Positions 6,892 through 16,418 of a stretch of 64,000 bases of DNA are shown in pieces. The stretch covers positions 1 through 64,000 of the forward strand of contig JANXSN010000032.1 in NCBI GenBank assembly GCA_025352685.1, in the 5' to 3' direction. Source of the DNA: Sphingomonadales bacterium (GTDB lineage: Bacteria; Pseudomonadota; Alphaproteobacteria; Sphingomonadales; Sphingomonadaceae). Made by a program: the position numbers and the translations under genes. The notes beneath the pieces were generated by a model, which worked only from the letters and a program-made list of their open reading frames with translations, was not told the origin of the DNA and did no database searches. Numbering within the stretch: position 1 is the stretch's first letter; each line of letters starts with the position of its first letter.

Positions 6892-8880
6892 CTAACCTGG
6901 CGTCCGCTTGCCAAGGTACATCGATAGTGGCGTGTTGCTCCGAACGCGGGCCTTGCTGGGATCGATCATGTCGTAGACGACGGCGTTCTCCAAGACGCGC
7001 TCGACGTAGCCGCGTGTTTCTGAAAACGGGATTGCCTCAATCCACTGCAAAACATCGGTCCCGTTTCGAGGGTCGCCATTCGCGGCGAGCCACTTGTTCA
7101 CATTGCCCGGTCCCGCATTATAGGCAGCGACGGCGAGGACGTAGTTTCCGCTGTATCGGTCCATCAGCCGCGCGAACAGCCAGCTGCCCAAACGGATATT
7201 ATACTGCGTGTCGGTAATCAGCCCGCCGATGTCATAAGTGGCACCGATCTTGATCGACGTGTCATGCGCGGTGCCAGGCATCAGTTGCATGAGCCCTCGC
7301 GCTCCTGCGCGACTGACTGCGGCACGGTCAAATTGACTTTCCTGACGCGAAATGGCGTGGATCATCGTCCAGTTGTCGCGCGCATCCTCCGGCACAGGTA
7401 CGACCGGAAATCCTGCACGGACATAGTCGCTGTAACCGTTGATGCCGGCGCTCCGTCCAACCATGACGGCCAGATCGGGCCGTCCAATGCGCTGTGAAAG
7501 CTGTACGGCAAGCACATGATCGACATCGCTGGTGGCAGCTTGTGCGATCTGGCGGACGAACAATGTTTGCGTCATGTGATCGTTGCGCTCTCCCAGGACC
7601 TGGACAGCGCGGACGATCTCCTGATTGAAAAAAGCCGCACGCTGATTCTGAGAAATTTCGATCGTATCGGTGACGGGCGGTATCGCGGGCACGCGGCCGA
7701 TCCGCTCGGCAGCGAGTTGGCCGTAAAACTGGTCAAATGCCTGCGCGGCGTTTGCATAATAGGCTTCGGCATCGCTCCGGCGCCCGGCGGCCTCTGCAGC
7801 GCGCCCTGCCCAATACAGCCCCTTCGCTCGGGTCTGCGGTGACCGAGCGGCTTTTGCATATAAATCAAACATTCGAATCGCGTCGAGGGGACGACCCAAC
7901 TTGTTGAGTGCAGTCGTTCCCGCCAACCAGGTCGCATTGGTATACTCATCGCGCTCACCGAAAGGGCGGTCACGCACGATTGTTCCCGGCGCATAGGTGT
8001 CCTCGACCTGTCTGGAGATCTCGTACGCGACCTGCTGCTGTCCTTGCGCAGCGGCGTTGCGGGCGACCGCGACGATGATGTCCAGCCATCGTTCGGCATC
8101 GAGCGGTGGCGCGCTCAGGCGGCGGGGAGCCGCGAGCAAGGCCTGCGCGGCATAGTCTTGACCCGACAACCGCAGCCAGTTGACGCGGTCGATCAAAAAG
8201 CCGGGATCACCGCTCGCGCTGGCCGCTACATAGTCTATTTTGCTTACCGCATCGGGGGCTTTTGCCTGCATGGCCACGCGCGCATCGAACTGCGGCTGGC
8301 GCACCGGGCTCGTTAGTGACAGTTGGTGCGCCGCCAGTGTCGTTGACCGGCTCCACAACAGGCGTTCCATGCGCGCATCATGATCAGCACTCGACAACAG
8401 TCCGGGCCAGCGTGTGACGAGGCGCGATTCGTCGACCGGCGAAAGCGCACCCATTGTCCATGCTCGTTTCGCCGCTATCCGAGCCTCATCGCGGCGACCG
8501 ATCGCGTCGAGCGCTTCGGCCTGGCGCAGTGCGCTCGTGGCGGTCAGCGGCGCGAACCGCGCGAAATATGCCGCAACCAGCTGCGGCTCCTCGGCATCAG
8601 CGCGCAGGGCGCGCTCGGCCGATTTGCGGATCGCGGCCTCGCCGGGCCAACCTGGATGCGGTACCAGAAACCGCGCATAGGATGAAAACGGCAGGGCATC
8701 GGACTGGCGCACCCCGGTCCAGTCCGCAAGCGCTGCGCCAATCGCCGAATCATTATTGGCGACCGCCGACCGTGTTGGTGGCGCCGCCATTAGATCTTGC
8801 GCCGGGGCAGCTGCGGGAAGCAGCACGGGGCCGACAATGAGCAGCGCGGAAACGATGAAGCGACGTGTCATGCTGGACAT
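6892..8880 (-). CDS. Soluble lytic murein transglycosylase (Slt family)
   Basis: About 662 residues. A signal peptide (RRFIVSALLIVGPVLLPAAA and Ala-Gln cleavage region) is followed by a long helical, TPR-like region and a C-terminal SLT (GH23) domain. The catalytic Glu is in ISRQESQFDRAAVSRAG (about residue 514), followed by ARGLMQLMPGTA and YNIRLGSWLFARL, then VAAYNAGPGNV. It cleaves the MurNAc-GlcNAc bond of peptidoglycan in the periplasm, giving 1,6-anhydro ends. ATG 8880 or 8871 are both possible; the longer upstream frame to 9048 would bury the signal peptide and is rejected. It is divergent from dapA with about 100 bases between the starts. Confidence 0.93.
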   Translation of the reverse strand: MSSMTRRFIVSALLIVGPVLLPAAAPAQDLMAAPPTRSAVANNDSAIGAALADWTGVRQSDALPFSSYARFLVPHPGWPGEAAIRKSAERALRADAEEPQLVAAYFARFAPLTATSALRQAEALDAIGRRDEARIAAKRAWTMGALSPVDESRLVTRWPGLLSSADHDARMERLLWSRSTTLAAHQLSLTSPVRQPQFDARVAMQAKAPDAVSKIDYVAASASGDPGFLIDRVNWLRLSGQDYAAQALLAAPRRLSAPPLDAERWLDIIVAVARNAAAQGQQQVAYEISRQVEDTYAPGTIVRDRPFGERDEYTNATWLAGTTALNKLGRPLDAIRMFDLYAKAARSPQTRAKGLYWAGRAAEAAGRRSDAEAYYANAAQAFDQFYGQLAAERIGRVPAIPPVTDTIEISQNQRAAFFNQEIVRAVQVLGERNDHMTQTLFVRQIAQAATSDVDHVLAVQLSQRIGRPDLAVMVGRSAGINGYSDYVRAGFPVVPVPEDARDNWTMIHAISRQESQFDRAAVSRAGARGLMQLMPGTAHDTSIKIGATYDIGGLITDTQYNIRLGSWLFARLMDRYSGNYVLAVAAYNAGPGNVNKWLAANGDPRNGTDVLQWIEAIPFSETRGYVERVLENAVVYDMIDPSKARVRSNTPLSMYLGKRTPG

Positions 8881-8981
8881 GCTGGGACAAGCGTCCTTAT
8901 CAGGCCCTGAACGGCGATGGTGAAAATAGGTCATCAGCCTGCATATGGCGTAGCGCGACAAGTGCGTGAAGGGAGAAGACG

Positions 8982-9857
8982 ATGTTTTCCGGCTCGATTC
9001 CGGCACTGGTAACGCCGTTTCGGGACGGCATGGTCGACGAGGCCGCATTTCGTACGCTCGTCGATTGGCAGATCGACAATGGATCTTCCGCGCTTGTCGC
9101 CTGCGGCACGACAGGTGAAAGCGCCACGCTCAGTTATGAAGAACATTACCGCGTCATCCAATTGTGCATCGACGCGGCTGCTGGCCGTGTACCCGTGATT
9201 GCTGGGTGCGGCTCCAACGATACGGCCACGGCAGTGCGTCACATGGAATATGCAAAGCACGCGGGGGCTGCAGCGGCGTTGGTTGTAGCGCCCTATTACA
9301 ACCGTCCGAATCAGGAGGGCATTTTCGCGCACTATGAATATCTGACACGCAACAGCGACTTGCCAGTCGTCGTTTACAACGTGCCGGGGCGGACGGTCGT
9401 CGATATTCTGCCAGAAACGCTGGCACGGCTGGCAAAGCTGCCGACAATCGTCGGAGTCAAGGACGCCAGCGGCAACATGGCGCGCCTCACAGCGCATCGC
9501 CTCGGCTGCGGGACTGATTTCTGTCAGTTGTCGGGTAATGATGACATGGCGCTGGCGTACAATGCAGCAGGCGGCGTCGGATGCATTTCAGTCAGCGCAA
9601 ACGTTGCGCCTAAATTATGTGCAGAGTTTCAGGCAGCGTGTGCAACGGGCGATTACGCCCTCGCACGCATCCTGAACGATAAGCTTTATCCACTCCACGC
9701 TGCGTTGTTTTCCGATGCATCTCCAGGGCCAACCAAATATGCAATGACCCTGCTGCTTGGTTGGATGACGTCCGAATTGCGCCTGCCGATGACGTCGCCG
9801 TCCGAAGTGTCGCGCAAGGCTACTGACGCCGCGCTTGCTCATGCGGGTCTGATTTAG
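8982..9857 (+). CDS. dapA: 4-hydroxy-tetrahydrodipicolinate synthase
   Basis: A 291-residue TIM-barrel aldolase of the DapA family. The Schiff-base lysine is Lys160 in VGVKDASGN, the catalytic tyrosine is Tyr132 in VVYNVPGRT, and the N-terminal GTTGESATL binds the carboxylate of pyruvate. It condenses pyruvate with aspartate semialdehyde, the first committed step to lysine and meso-diaminopimelate for the cell wall. A good ribosome-binding site (AGGGAGAAG) precedes the ATG. smpB starts three bases after its stop codon, so dapA, smpB and cckA probably form an operon. Confidence 0.97.
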   Translation: MFSGSIPALVTPFRDGMVDEAAFRTLVDWQIDNGSSALVACGTTGESATLSYEEHYRVIQLCIDAAAGRVPVIAGCGSNDTATAVRHMEYAKHAGAAAALVVAPYYNRPNQEGIFAHYEYLTRNSDLPVVVYNVPGRTVVDILPETLARLAKLPTIVGVKDASGNMARLTAHRLGCGTDFCQLSGNDDMALAYNAAGGVGCISVSANVAPKLCAEFQAACATGDYALARILNDKLYPLHAALFSDASPGPTKYAMTLLLGWMTSELRLPMTSPSEVSRKATDAALAHAGLI

Positions 9858-9860
9858 CGC

Positions 9861-10340
9861 ATGGCACGTCCGCGTCCCGAGCAAGTGAAGGCCAAGACCG
9901 TCGCCGAAAACCGGCGCGCGCGGTATGATTATGCAATCGAGGACACCTACGAAGCCGGCATCATGCTGACGGGGACCGAAGTGAAAGCGCTGCGTTTCGG
10001 GGAGGGGTCCATCGCTGAGAGTTACGCTGAGGTGAAGGGCGGCGAAGTCTGGCTCGTGAATTCCAACGTACCCGAATACAGTCACGGCAATCGCGAGAAT
10101 CATGAGCCCAAGCGCCCGCGTAAATTGTTGCTGAACGAACGCGAGATCGTAAAAATGCACAAGGCGATTTCGCGCGAGGGAATGACCCTCGTGCCCCTGT
10201 CGATCTATTTCAACGGTCGCGGACGCGCCAAGGTCGAACTGGCGATCGCCAAGGGTCGCAAGCATCAGGACAAGCGCGAGTATGAGAAGGAAAAGGACTG
10301 GAAACGCGAATCTGCGCGCATTTTACGGGATCGTGGATGA
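9861..10340 (+). CDS. smpB: SsrA-binding protein SmpB
   Basis: A 159-residue protein of the usual length, with the conserved [16 protein letters not shown] and [17 protein letters not shown] segments and the basic C-terminal tail ([14 protein letters not shown]) that enters the decoding centre. SmpB partners tmRNA in trans-translation to rescue stalled ribosomes. It follows dapA by three bases, and its TGA overlaps the ATG of cckA. The tmRNA gene itself is not in the window. Confidence 0.97.
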   Translation: MARPRPEQVKAKTVAENRRARYDYAIEDTYEAGIMLTGTEVKALRFGEGSIAESYAEVKGGEVWLVNSNVPEYSHGNRENHEPKRPRKLLLNEREIVKMHKAISREGMTLVPLSIYFNGRGRAKVELAIAKGRKHQDKREYEKEKDWKRESARILRDRG

Positions 10341-12718
10341 ACGTCCTGCTCGGCCGACCTCCATCGCAACTTGCTGACCGCGTCGTCGGTTCGGTCGTGC
10401 TGGCCGGAGCGTTGCTGTCGGGCTGGCTCGTGCTGCGCGCCGCTGGCGCGCCGATGATCGCTGCGGCCTTCGTCGGTGCAATTATCGCGGCGGCCGCGCT
10501 CTTGCTGCTCGCGCGCCATCTCTACCCGCCTCGTGCGCGCGTCGAACGGTCGGTCGATTGGGTGTTGGTGCGCGAAGCAGCTGACAATCAGGCGACGGCG
10601 CTCGCGATCATCGATCGAACAGGAAGACTGGTGTGTACCAACGCGCTGTATGACAGCTGGTTTGGTACAGCGGCCCCCACCGATCTGACAAGCGATGATG
10701 GTGACCCGGTTGCGACGGGCAAGGCGGCGTGGCGCGATGGACATGCCAGTTTGGCTGGTCGTGTGGCCGCTCGCAACGTTGCGGTCGAAGTCGTACGCGG
10801 CGGTCAAGGTGACGATTGCCTCGTTTGGCGATTCCGCGAAAGTGCGGGCGGCAGTCCCGTCGTGTTGCTGCCTACACTGTTGGCCGGGTTATGGGGCGAC
10901 CGGCTTGGCGCGGCAGGTGTGATGGTCGTCCTGATCGGCGGCGAGGGGCGCGTTCGCGCCGCCAACCGCGTCTTCGTCTATCGAGCGACTGGTCGGACCG
11001 ACGCGCCGGTCGCAGGCCGTGATTTTGTAACGCTGCTGACCTCTGCCAGCGATGGGACCGTCCGGTTCGCCTATGAAGGGCTGACGGGCCTGCCGATCCG
11101 GCTCCTTCAAATCCCGCTCGACGAGGCGCGTGACGCCAATGATGTCAGTGACGAACTCGGCGAGCGCATCATCGTCTTGATCGACGACGAAGGGGGCAGC
11201 GGGGCAGGCACCGACGTGCCGTTGCAAATGCTGCTGTCTATGCTTCCGCTCGGACTGGCACTGGCTGACCGTGACGGGCGGTTTCTGTACCTTAACGATG
11301 CGTTTGTCCGCGCCGCAGGCGCAGCGCAGGGTTCAACCCCGGTCTATCCGGGGGATCTCGTCATCCGAGAAGACAAGGCCGCCGTGGGCGATGCCGTGCG
11401 ACGATTTGCCAACGGGCAATCGGTCTCTGGCGACATCGTTGTCCGATTGAAGGATCGTCCCGACGATCCCGTTGCGCTGACGATCGCGGGTGCGCGCGGT
11501 CTGGGCGAAGCGGCCGTGCTGCTCAGCCTCAAGGACAATACCGAGGAGTCGAAGCTTCAACGCCAAGTCGCGCAGGCGACAAAAATGCAGGCAGTGGGTC
11601 AGCTCGCTGGCGGGGTCGCGCACGACTTCAACAACATCCTCACCGGCATTCTGGGCCATTGTGACCTTATGCTGATGCGCCATACGCCCGGCGACAGCGA
11701 CTATGATGATATCCAGCAAATCCGGAACAATTCTAACCGCGCAGCCGGGTTGACGCGCCAGCTCCTCGCTTTCTCACGGCAACAGACATTACGTCCTCAA
11801 GTCCTTCAACTTCCAGATGTGGTTTCCGAAGTATCGAACCTATTGCAGCGGCTTTTGGGCGAGACGGTGGACCTCGTCATGAATCACGGACGCGCCCTCG
11901 GCGCCGTTCGGGCCGACCCGGGTCAAATGGAACAGGTTATCGTCAATCTTGTCGTCAATGCCCGAGACGCCATTCAGGCCAAGGGCGACAAATCGGGCCA
12001 AGTAACGCTCAAGACTTACAAGGTCAGTGCTGCCGAAGTCCGCAAGCTGGATAGCGAATTCCTGCCGGTCGCCGATTATACCGCACTCAGCGTGACCGAC
12101 ACCGGCACCGGTATCGCGCCGGAAAATCTTTCGAAGATTTTCGAACCATTTTTCACGACAAAAGACGTCGGGAAGGGAACGGGGCTTGGGCTGTCGACGG
12201 TCTATGGTATCGTAAAGCAATCCGGCGGATTCATCTTTGCCGATTCGGACGTGGGCGTCGGAACGACATTTTCGGTCTTTCTCCCCGTTCACTTCGAGGT
12301 CGAAGTCAAGGGCGCTGTCGTCGCTGCCTCGCCGCAGAAACCCGTCGAACTGTGGGGTAGTGGGACAATCTTGCTCGTCGAGGACGAGGATATGGTTCGG
12401 GCGGTCGCCGAGCGTGCACTCGTCCGTCACGGCTATACAGTGCTGACCGCCGCCCATGGTGAAGAAGCCATGGCAATCCTGGCGACCGGCGAAAAGATCG
12501 ACTTGATCGTGTCGGACGTAGTCATGCCGACGATGGACGGGCCGACCTTGGGGCGCGAGGCGCGGGCCAAGTATCCCGAACTGCCGATCTTGTTCATGTC
12601 GGGCTACGCCGAAGAACAATTGCGCAAATCAATTGACCTTGACCGCATGGGCTTCATTCCCAAGCCGTTCGAGATCAAGGCCTTGGCCGAGGCAGTCAAG
12701 GCAACACTCGCACTTTAG
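10337..12718 (+). CDS. cckA: Hybrid histidine kinase CckA, cell-cycle phosphorelay
   Basis: A 793-residue membrane hybrid kinase. Two hydrophobic segments lie at about 17-60, then PAS-like regions. The HisKA box is [17 protein letters not shown] with phospho-acceptor His429. The ATPase domain has an N box ([10 protein letters not shown]), G1 ([10 protein letters not shown]), F (FEPFFTTKD) and G2 ([13 protein letters not shown]). The C-terminal receiver domain has its phospho-acceptor Asp727 in [12 protein letters not shown]. In alphaproteobacteria CckA acts through ChpT to phosphorylate CtrA and CpdR, tying division and motility to cell-cycle state. Position right after smpB with a four-base overlap is common in sphingomonads. 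chpT, ctrA and divL are not in this window. Confidence 0.93.
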   Translation: MNVLLGRPPSQLADRVVGSVVLAGALLSGWLVLRAAGAPMIAAAFVGAIIAAAALLLLARHLYPPRARVERSVDWVLVREAADNQATALAIIDRTGRLVCTNALYDSWFGTAAPTDLTSDDGDPVATGKAAWRDGHASLAGRVAARNVAVEVVRGGQGDDCLVWRFRESAGGSPVVLLPTLLAGLWGDRLGAAGVMVVLIGGEGRVRAANRVFVYRATGRTDAPVAGRDFVTLLTSASDGTVRFAYEGLTGLPIRLLQIPLDEARDANDVSDELGERIIVLIDDEGGSGAGTDVPLQMLLSMLPLGLALADRDGRFLYLNDAFVRAAGAAQGSTPVYPGDLVIREDKAAVGDAVRRFANGQSVSGDIVVRLKDRPDDPVALTIAGARGLGEAAVLLSLKDNTEESKLQRQVAQATKMQAVGQLAGGVAHDFNNILTGILGHCDLMLMRHTPGDSDYDDIQQIRNNSNRAAGLTRQLLAFSRQQTLRPQVLQLPDVVSEVSNLLQRLLGETVDLVMNHGRALGAVRADPGQMEQVIVNLVVNARDAIQAKGDKSGQVTLKTYKVSAAEVRKLDSEFLPVADYTALSVTDTGTGIAPENLSKIFEPFFTTKDVGKGTGLGLSTVYGIVKQSGGFIFADSDVGVGTTFSVFLPVHFEVEVKGAVVAASPQKPVELWGSGTILLVEDEDMVRAVAERALVRHGYTVLTAAHGEEAMAILATGEKIDLIVSDVVMPTMDGPTLGREARAKYPELPILFMSGYAEEQLRKSIDLDRMGFIPKPFEIKALAEAVKATLAL

Positions 12719-12740
12719 GCGTCGTCACCAAGTATTTTAT

Positions 12741-12755
12741 GTTCTACTCTTGTTC
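12741..12755 (+). promoter_or_regulatory. LexA (SOS) box of recA
   Basis: A perfect GTTC-N7-GTTC direct repeat (GTTC 12741-12744, GTTC 12752-12755) lies 75 bases before the recA ATG. This is the established LexA operator form of alphaproteobacteria. The second half is also part of the inverted repeat TTGTTC-CAAAA-GAACAA. recA is the reference SOS gene, so the assignment is safe. Confidence 0.9.
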
Positions 12756-12830
12756 CAAAAGAACAAATCAGATACGCACTCTAAATGGCGCGTTGACCAG
12801 ATGCGCTCAGCGGTTAGGAGGAACGGGACG

Positions 12831-13907
12831 ATGGCGGCTCAGCTGAAGGTTATTGGCGGCGATATGGCAACAACGGCACTCACGGACCGGCAACGCGCGC
12901 TGGAGGCAGCGCTCGCGCAGATCGATCGCGCGTTCGGCAAGGGTTCGGCAATGAAGTTGGGCAGCCGCGAAGCCATGCAGATCGAAGCCGTTTCAACCGG
13001 TTCGCTCGGGCTCGACATTGCGTTGGGCATCGGTGGTTTGCCGCGTGGCCGTATTGTCGAAATCTTCGGTCCTGAATCGTCGGGAAAAACGACGCTGGCG
13101 CTCCACGCGATTGCCGAGGCGCAAAAGATTGGCGGCACTGCTGCGTTCATTGACGCCGAGCATGCACTCGACCCGGTCTATGCCAAAAAACTGGGCGTCA
13201 ACATCGATGAACTGATTGTTTCGCAACCCGATACGGGCGAGCAGGCACTAGAGATTTGTGACACGCTGGTGCGGTCGAACGCGGTCGACGTGCTGGTGAT
13301 CGATTCGGTCGCCGCTCTCGTTCCACGTGCCGAAATCGAGGGTGAAATGGGCGACAGCCACGTCGGTCTGCAAGCCCGTTTGATGTCGCAGGCGCTGCGC
13401 AAAATCACAGGGTCGATCAGCCGCTCGCGCTGCACCGTCATTTTCATCAACCAGATCCGCATGAAGATCGGTGTGATGTACGGCTCTCCGGAAACCACCA
13501 CTGGTGGCAATGCGCTAAAATTCTATGCGAGCGTCCGTCTCGATATCCGTCGTACTGGCCAGATCAAGGACCGTGAGGATATTGTCGGTAACACGACGCG
13601 CGTAAAGGTCGTCAAGAATAAGGTTGCGCCGCCGTTCAAGCAGGTCGAATTCGATATTATGTATGGACAGGGCATTTCGAAGGTCGGAGAAATCCTCGAC
13701 CTTGGCGTCAAGGCCGGGATTGTCGAGAAGTCGGGTGCCTGGTTCAGCTATGACTCGATTCGAGTCGGACAAGGGCGCGAGAATTCGAAAGTCTATCTGA
13801 CCGAAAACCCCGAAATTGCTGACAGGATCGAAAAAGCCATTCGCACCAAGACCGACGATGTCGCCGAGGCACTGATGGTTGGGCCGAGCGCCGAAGAAGA
13901 CGCATGA
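12831..13907 (+). CDS. recA: Recombinase RecA
   Basis: A 358-residue protein with Walker A GPESSGKT (80-87), the [10 protein letters not shown] Walker B segment, loop L2 region [19 protein letters not shown] and a normal acidic C-terminus. RecA forms filaments on single-stranded DNA, catalyses strand exchange and triggers LexA self-cleavage. The ATG at 12831 has a strong AGGAGG site nine bases upstream; a second in-frame ATG at 12864 ([10 protein letters not shown]) is possible but has no better signal. Its TGA overlaps the ATG of the VOC gene (ATGA), the first of three coupled downstream genes. Regulation by the LexA box at 12741-12755 is expected. Confidence 0.98.
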   Translation: MAAQLKVIGGDMATTALTDRQRALEAALAQIDRAFGKGSAMKLGSREAMQIEAVSTGSLGLDIALGIGGLPRGRIVEIFGPESSGKTTLALHAIAEAQKIGGTAAFIDAEHALDPVYAKKLGVNIDELIVSQPDTGEQALEICDTLVRSNAVDVLVIDSVAALVPRAEIEGEMGDSHVGLQARLMSQALRKITGSISRSRCTVIFINQIRMKIGVMYGSPETTTGGNALKFYASVRLDIRRTGQIKDREDIVGNTTRVKVVKNKVAPPFKQVEFDIMYGQGISKVGEILDLGVKAGIVEKSGAWFSYDSIRVGQGRENSKVYLTENPEIADRIEKAIRTKTDDVAEALMVGPSAEEDA

Positions 13908-14290
13908 CAAAGGCGTTGTCGCGCCTGAACTATGTAGAAATCCCCGTTACCGACAGCGCGGTGTCGTCGGAATTTTTCGCCGCTGCGTTTGGCTGGAAGC
14001 TGACGGCATTTGGGCCGACCTATGCGGCGACGACGCAGGGGGGCGCGGGTGACAATGTCGATTTCGGATTTCAGGCAGATTCGTCTGAAGCGACGACGGC
14101 TCCGCTAGCTGTGATCCACGTCGACGATCTCGACGCGACGCTGGCACGGGTGAGGGCCGCAGGCGGCACAGTCACGCGCGCGGCCTTTGATTTTCCCGGC
14201 GGACGGCGGTTTCATTTTCGTGAACCCGGCGGCAACGAGCTGGCAGCGTGGACACTGTCAGACGGCGCGTCGGATCCGGCTCCCGAATAA
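13904..14290 (+). CDS. VOC-superfamily (glyoxalase/dioxygenase-like) protein
   Basis: A 128-residue single VOC module pair: the first beta-alpha-beta unit begins with [21 protein letters not shown], the second with [21 protein letters not shown], and it ends [12 protein letters not shown]. Proteins of this size often bind small metabolites or drugs and may act as lyases or resistance proteins. The metal site is not obvious (a terminal Glu in GGNEL is present). It overlaps recA by four bases, and its TAA shares one base with the next ATG, so it is likely made from the recA transcript. Specific function unknown. Confidence 0.8.
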   Translation: MTKALSRLNYVEIPVTDSAVSSEFFAAAFGWKLTAFGPTYAATTQGGAGDNVDFGFQADSSEATTAPLAVIHVDDLDATLARVRAAGGTVTRAAFDFPGGRRFHFREPGGNELAAWTLSDGASDPAPE

Positions 14291-15114
14291 TGGTGCCGGT
14301 CGTCCGCCTTATCGGCGTGCCGATTGATTGCCATTCGTCGTATATGCGAGGCGCGGCGTCCGCCCCGGCGGCGATCCGCGCGGCCCTCGCCAGCGCTCAC
14401 GGCAATGCCGTTGCCGAGTCGGGTGTCGAGCTCGGCCTGGATGTCCGGGTGGACGATTGGGGCGATCTTGCACTGAGCGACACGCTTGCGGCAACTGCCG
14501 CCGATGATGGCCTGGTCTTTGCCGCCGTCACCGATGCGCTGGCGGCGGGCGCCATGCCCCTTGTTCTTGGCGGCGACCATTCAATCAGCGTGCCGGTCGT
14601 TGCGGCCCTTGCGGGAACATTCGGCGCGTTGAACATCCTCCACATCGACGCCCATCCCGACCTCTATGAAAATTACGGGGGCGACCCGCGCAGCCATGCC
14701 TCGCCCTTTGCGCGCATTGTCGAGGCCGGTCACGCCAAACGCCTCGTTCAGGTCGGCGTTCGAACGATGAACCGGCATTGCCGCGAACAGGCGCTGCGCT
14801 TTGGCGTCGAAGTCATCGAAATGAGGGACTTTCGTCGGAGGAAGCTGCCGGCACTGGAAGGCCCGCTCTATATCAGCATTGACATGGACGGCTTCGACCC
14901 GAGCGTTGCTCCCGGTGTCGCCCATCTTGAGCCTGGCGGCCTCAGCGTGCGTGACGTGCTTGACCTCATGGATCGACAAACCGCGCCGCTGGTCGGTGCT
15001 GACATCGTGGAGCTCTGTCCCGTCCGCGATCCAACGGGTGTGACCAGTATCCTCGCTGCCAAGTTGGTGCGCGAACTGTGCGCGCTCCACATGAAAAACG
15101 GGGCTGCAACATGA
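14290..15114 (+). CDS. Arginase/agmatinase-family ureohydrolase
   Basis: A 274-residue protein with the binuclear manganese motifs of the ureohydrolase superfamily: GGDHS (about 95-99), HIDAHPDLY and SIDMDGFDP. Members hydrolyse guanidino compounds (arginine, agmatine, guanidinobutyrate, formiminoglutamate). [19 protein letters not shown] gives the typical N-terminal strand. The ATG at 14290 is formed with the last base of the VOC stop codon (TAATG) and is preferred to ATG 14248. Arginase proper (arginine to ornithine and urea) is the commonest label for this architecture, but the substrate is not settled by sequence. No arginine catabolism genes are adjacent. Confidence 0.88.
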   Translation: MVPVVRLIGVPIDCHSSYMRGAASAPAAIRAALASAHGNAVAESGVELGLDVRVDDWGDLALSDTLAATAADDGLVFAAVTDALAAGAMPLVLGGDHSISVPVVAALAGTFGALNILHIDAHPDLYENYGGDPRSHASPFARIVEAGHAKRLVQVGVRTMNRHCREQALRFGVEVIEMRDFRRRKLPALEGPLYISIDMDGFDPSVAPGVAHLEPGGLSVRDVLDLMDRQTAPLVGADIVELCPVRDPTGVTSILAAKLVRELCALHMKNGAAT

Positions 15115-16349
15115 TCAATCGGCGGCAAGTGATGGCGGCGGGTGGAGCAGGACTTGCGCTTGCGTCATCCCCGGCATGGGCTGCCGCGCCCGATCTTTCA
15201 TCCGTAACGGACAACGTCCCGCGGATTGACCGCGCTGAGCGCACTGCGAGGATTTTCAAGGCGCAAGCGCTCATGCGCGCAAACTCGATCGGCGCGATCT
15301 TGATCGAACCCGGCTCGAGCCTGGACTATTTCACCGGGGTCAAGTGGTGGCGCAGCGAGCGGTTAACCTGTGCAGTGATTCCGGTTGAGGGCACGCCGTG
15401 CATTGTAACTCCCTTCTTCGAAGAGCCCTCCATCCGGGAAACGCTCGACGTCCCTGCCGAAGTCCGCGTCTGGCAGGAGGATGAAAGTCCCATTTCAGCC
15501 GTAGCCACATTTCTGAAATCTCGCCGTCTGTCGGAACGTTCAGTCGGTATCGAGGAAACCGTCCGGTTCTTCGCAAGCGATGGGCTCGCCCACGCGCTAC
15601 CCGGCGCAAAGCTTGTCTCGGCAAACCCAGTCGTGCGGGGCTGTCGCATGATCAAGACGCCGGCCGAAATCGCGCTGATGCAAGCTGCTTCTGACGTCAC
15701 CGTCCGCGCGATCGATCACGCGGTCGCCCGCACTCAACCTGGCATGACGCCCGCCGACATCACGGCGTTGATCGTCGCGGCGACTAAGGCTCTTGGCGGC
15801 GAGGCCGACGGCGCTCTGGTTCTGCTCGGCATGGCAAGCGCCTATCCGCACGGTTCGCACCAGACTCAGCATGTGGTGAAGAACGAGATTATTCTGATTG
15901 ACTGCGGCTGTTCGGTCGGCGGCTACCAGTCCGACATATCCCGTACCTTCGTGCTCGGCGGCGCCACTGGCGAACAACGCAAAGTGTTCGACCAAGTCCA
16001 GCAAGGCCAGCGCATCGCTTTTAATGCTGCCAAACTGGATGCTGCCGCCGGCTCGATCGACGATGCCGTTCGCACGCGTTACGAGAGCTGGGGCTATGGG
16101 CCGCGTTACAAACTACCCGGCACCCCGCATCGCACCGGCCACGGGATCGGCATGGACGGTCACGAACCCGTCAACCTGGTCCACGGAGAGACAACCCGCT
16201 TGGCAGCCGGCATGTGCTTTTCGAACGAACCCGGCATTTACACGCCCGGCAAATTCGGTGTTCGCATCGAGGATTGTTTTCACATGACCGGAACCGGACC
16301 CAAATGGTTTAGCGAACCGCAGCAGTCGATCGAGTACCCTGCCAGCTGA
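15111..16349 (+). CDS. Exported M24-family Xaa-Pro peptidase
   Basis: A 412-residue protein. The N-terminus NRRQVMAAGGAGLALAS has twin arginines, a hydrophobic core and an Ala-x-Ala end, suggesting Tat export. A creatinase-like N-terminal domain is followed by a pita-bread peptidase fold with metal ligands in IDCGCSVGGYQSDISRTF (two Asp), GHGIGMDGHEP (His) and FSNEPGIY / RIEDCF (two Glu). It would cleave X-Pro dipeptides or related substrates in the periplasm. ATG 15111 overlaps the arginase stop (ATGA). The Tat signal fits a protein that folds with its metals before export. Confidence 0.88.
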   Translation: MINRRQVMAAGGAGLALASSPAWAAAPDLSSVTDNVPRIDRAERTARIFKAQALMRANSIGAILIEPGSSLDYFTGVKWWRSERLTCAVIPVEGTPCIVTPFFEEPSIRETLDVPAEVRVWQEDESPISAVATFLKSRRLSERSVGIEETVRFFASDGLAHALPGAKLVSANPVVRGCRMIKTPAEIALMQAASDVTVRAIDHAVARTQPGMTPADITALIVAATKALGGEADGALVLLGMASAYPHGSHQTQHVVKNEIILIDCGCSVGGYQSDISRTFVLGGATGEQRKVFDQVQQGQRIAFNAAKLDAAAGSIDDAVRTRYESWGYGPRYKLPGTPHRTGHGIGMDGHEPVNLVHGETTRLAAGMCFSNEPGIYTPGKFGVRIEDCFHMTGTGPKWFSEPQQSIEYPAS

Positions 16350-16382
16350 TGCGGAACACGCGGGTGAAAATTGTTGCGATAC

Positions 16383-16418
16383 TTGAGCGTCGGGCTCGCC
16401 TCCCCTAAGCGGCGCTTA
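16383..16418 (+). promoter_or_regulatory. Candidate alaS promoter with palindrome over the start codon
   Basis: TTGAGC at 16383-16388 is followed after 17 bases by TAAGCG at 16406-16411. This would place the transcript start near the A of the alaS ATG (16418). The perfect 13-base palindrome TAAGCG-G-CGCTTA spans 16406-16418, and no Shine-Dalgarno sequence is present. A leaderless message with an operator at the start is one reading. The -10 match is weak, so this is tentative. Confidence 0.35.

Noticed and set aside
12751-12767. Inverted repeat TTGTTC-CAAAA-GAACAA at recA, considered as a second LexA-type operator
   Set aside because: The alphaproteobacterial LexA site is a direct repeat with seven bases between. 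The inverted form has the wrong spacing for known types and uses the second half of the real box.
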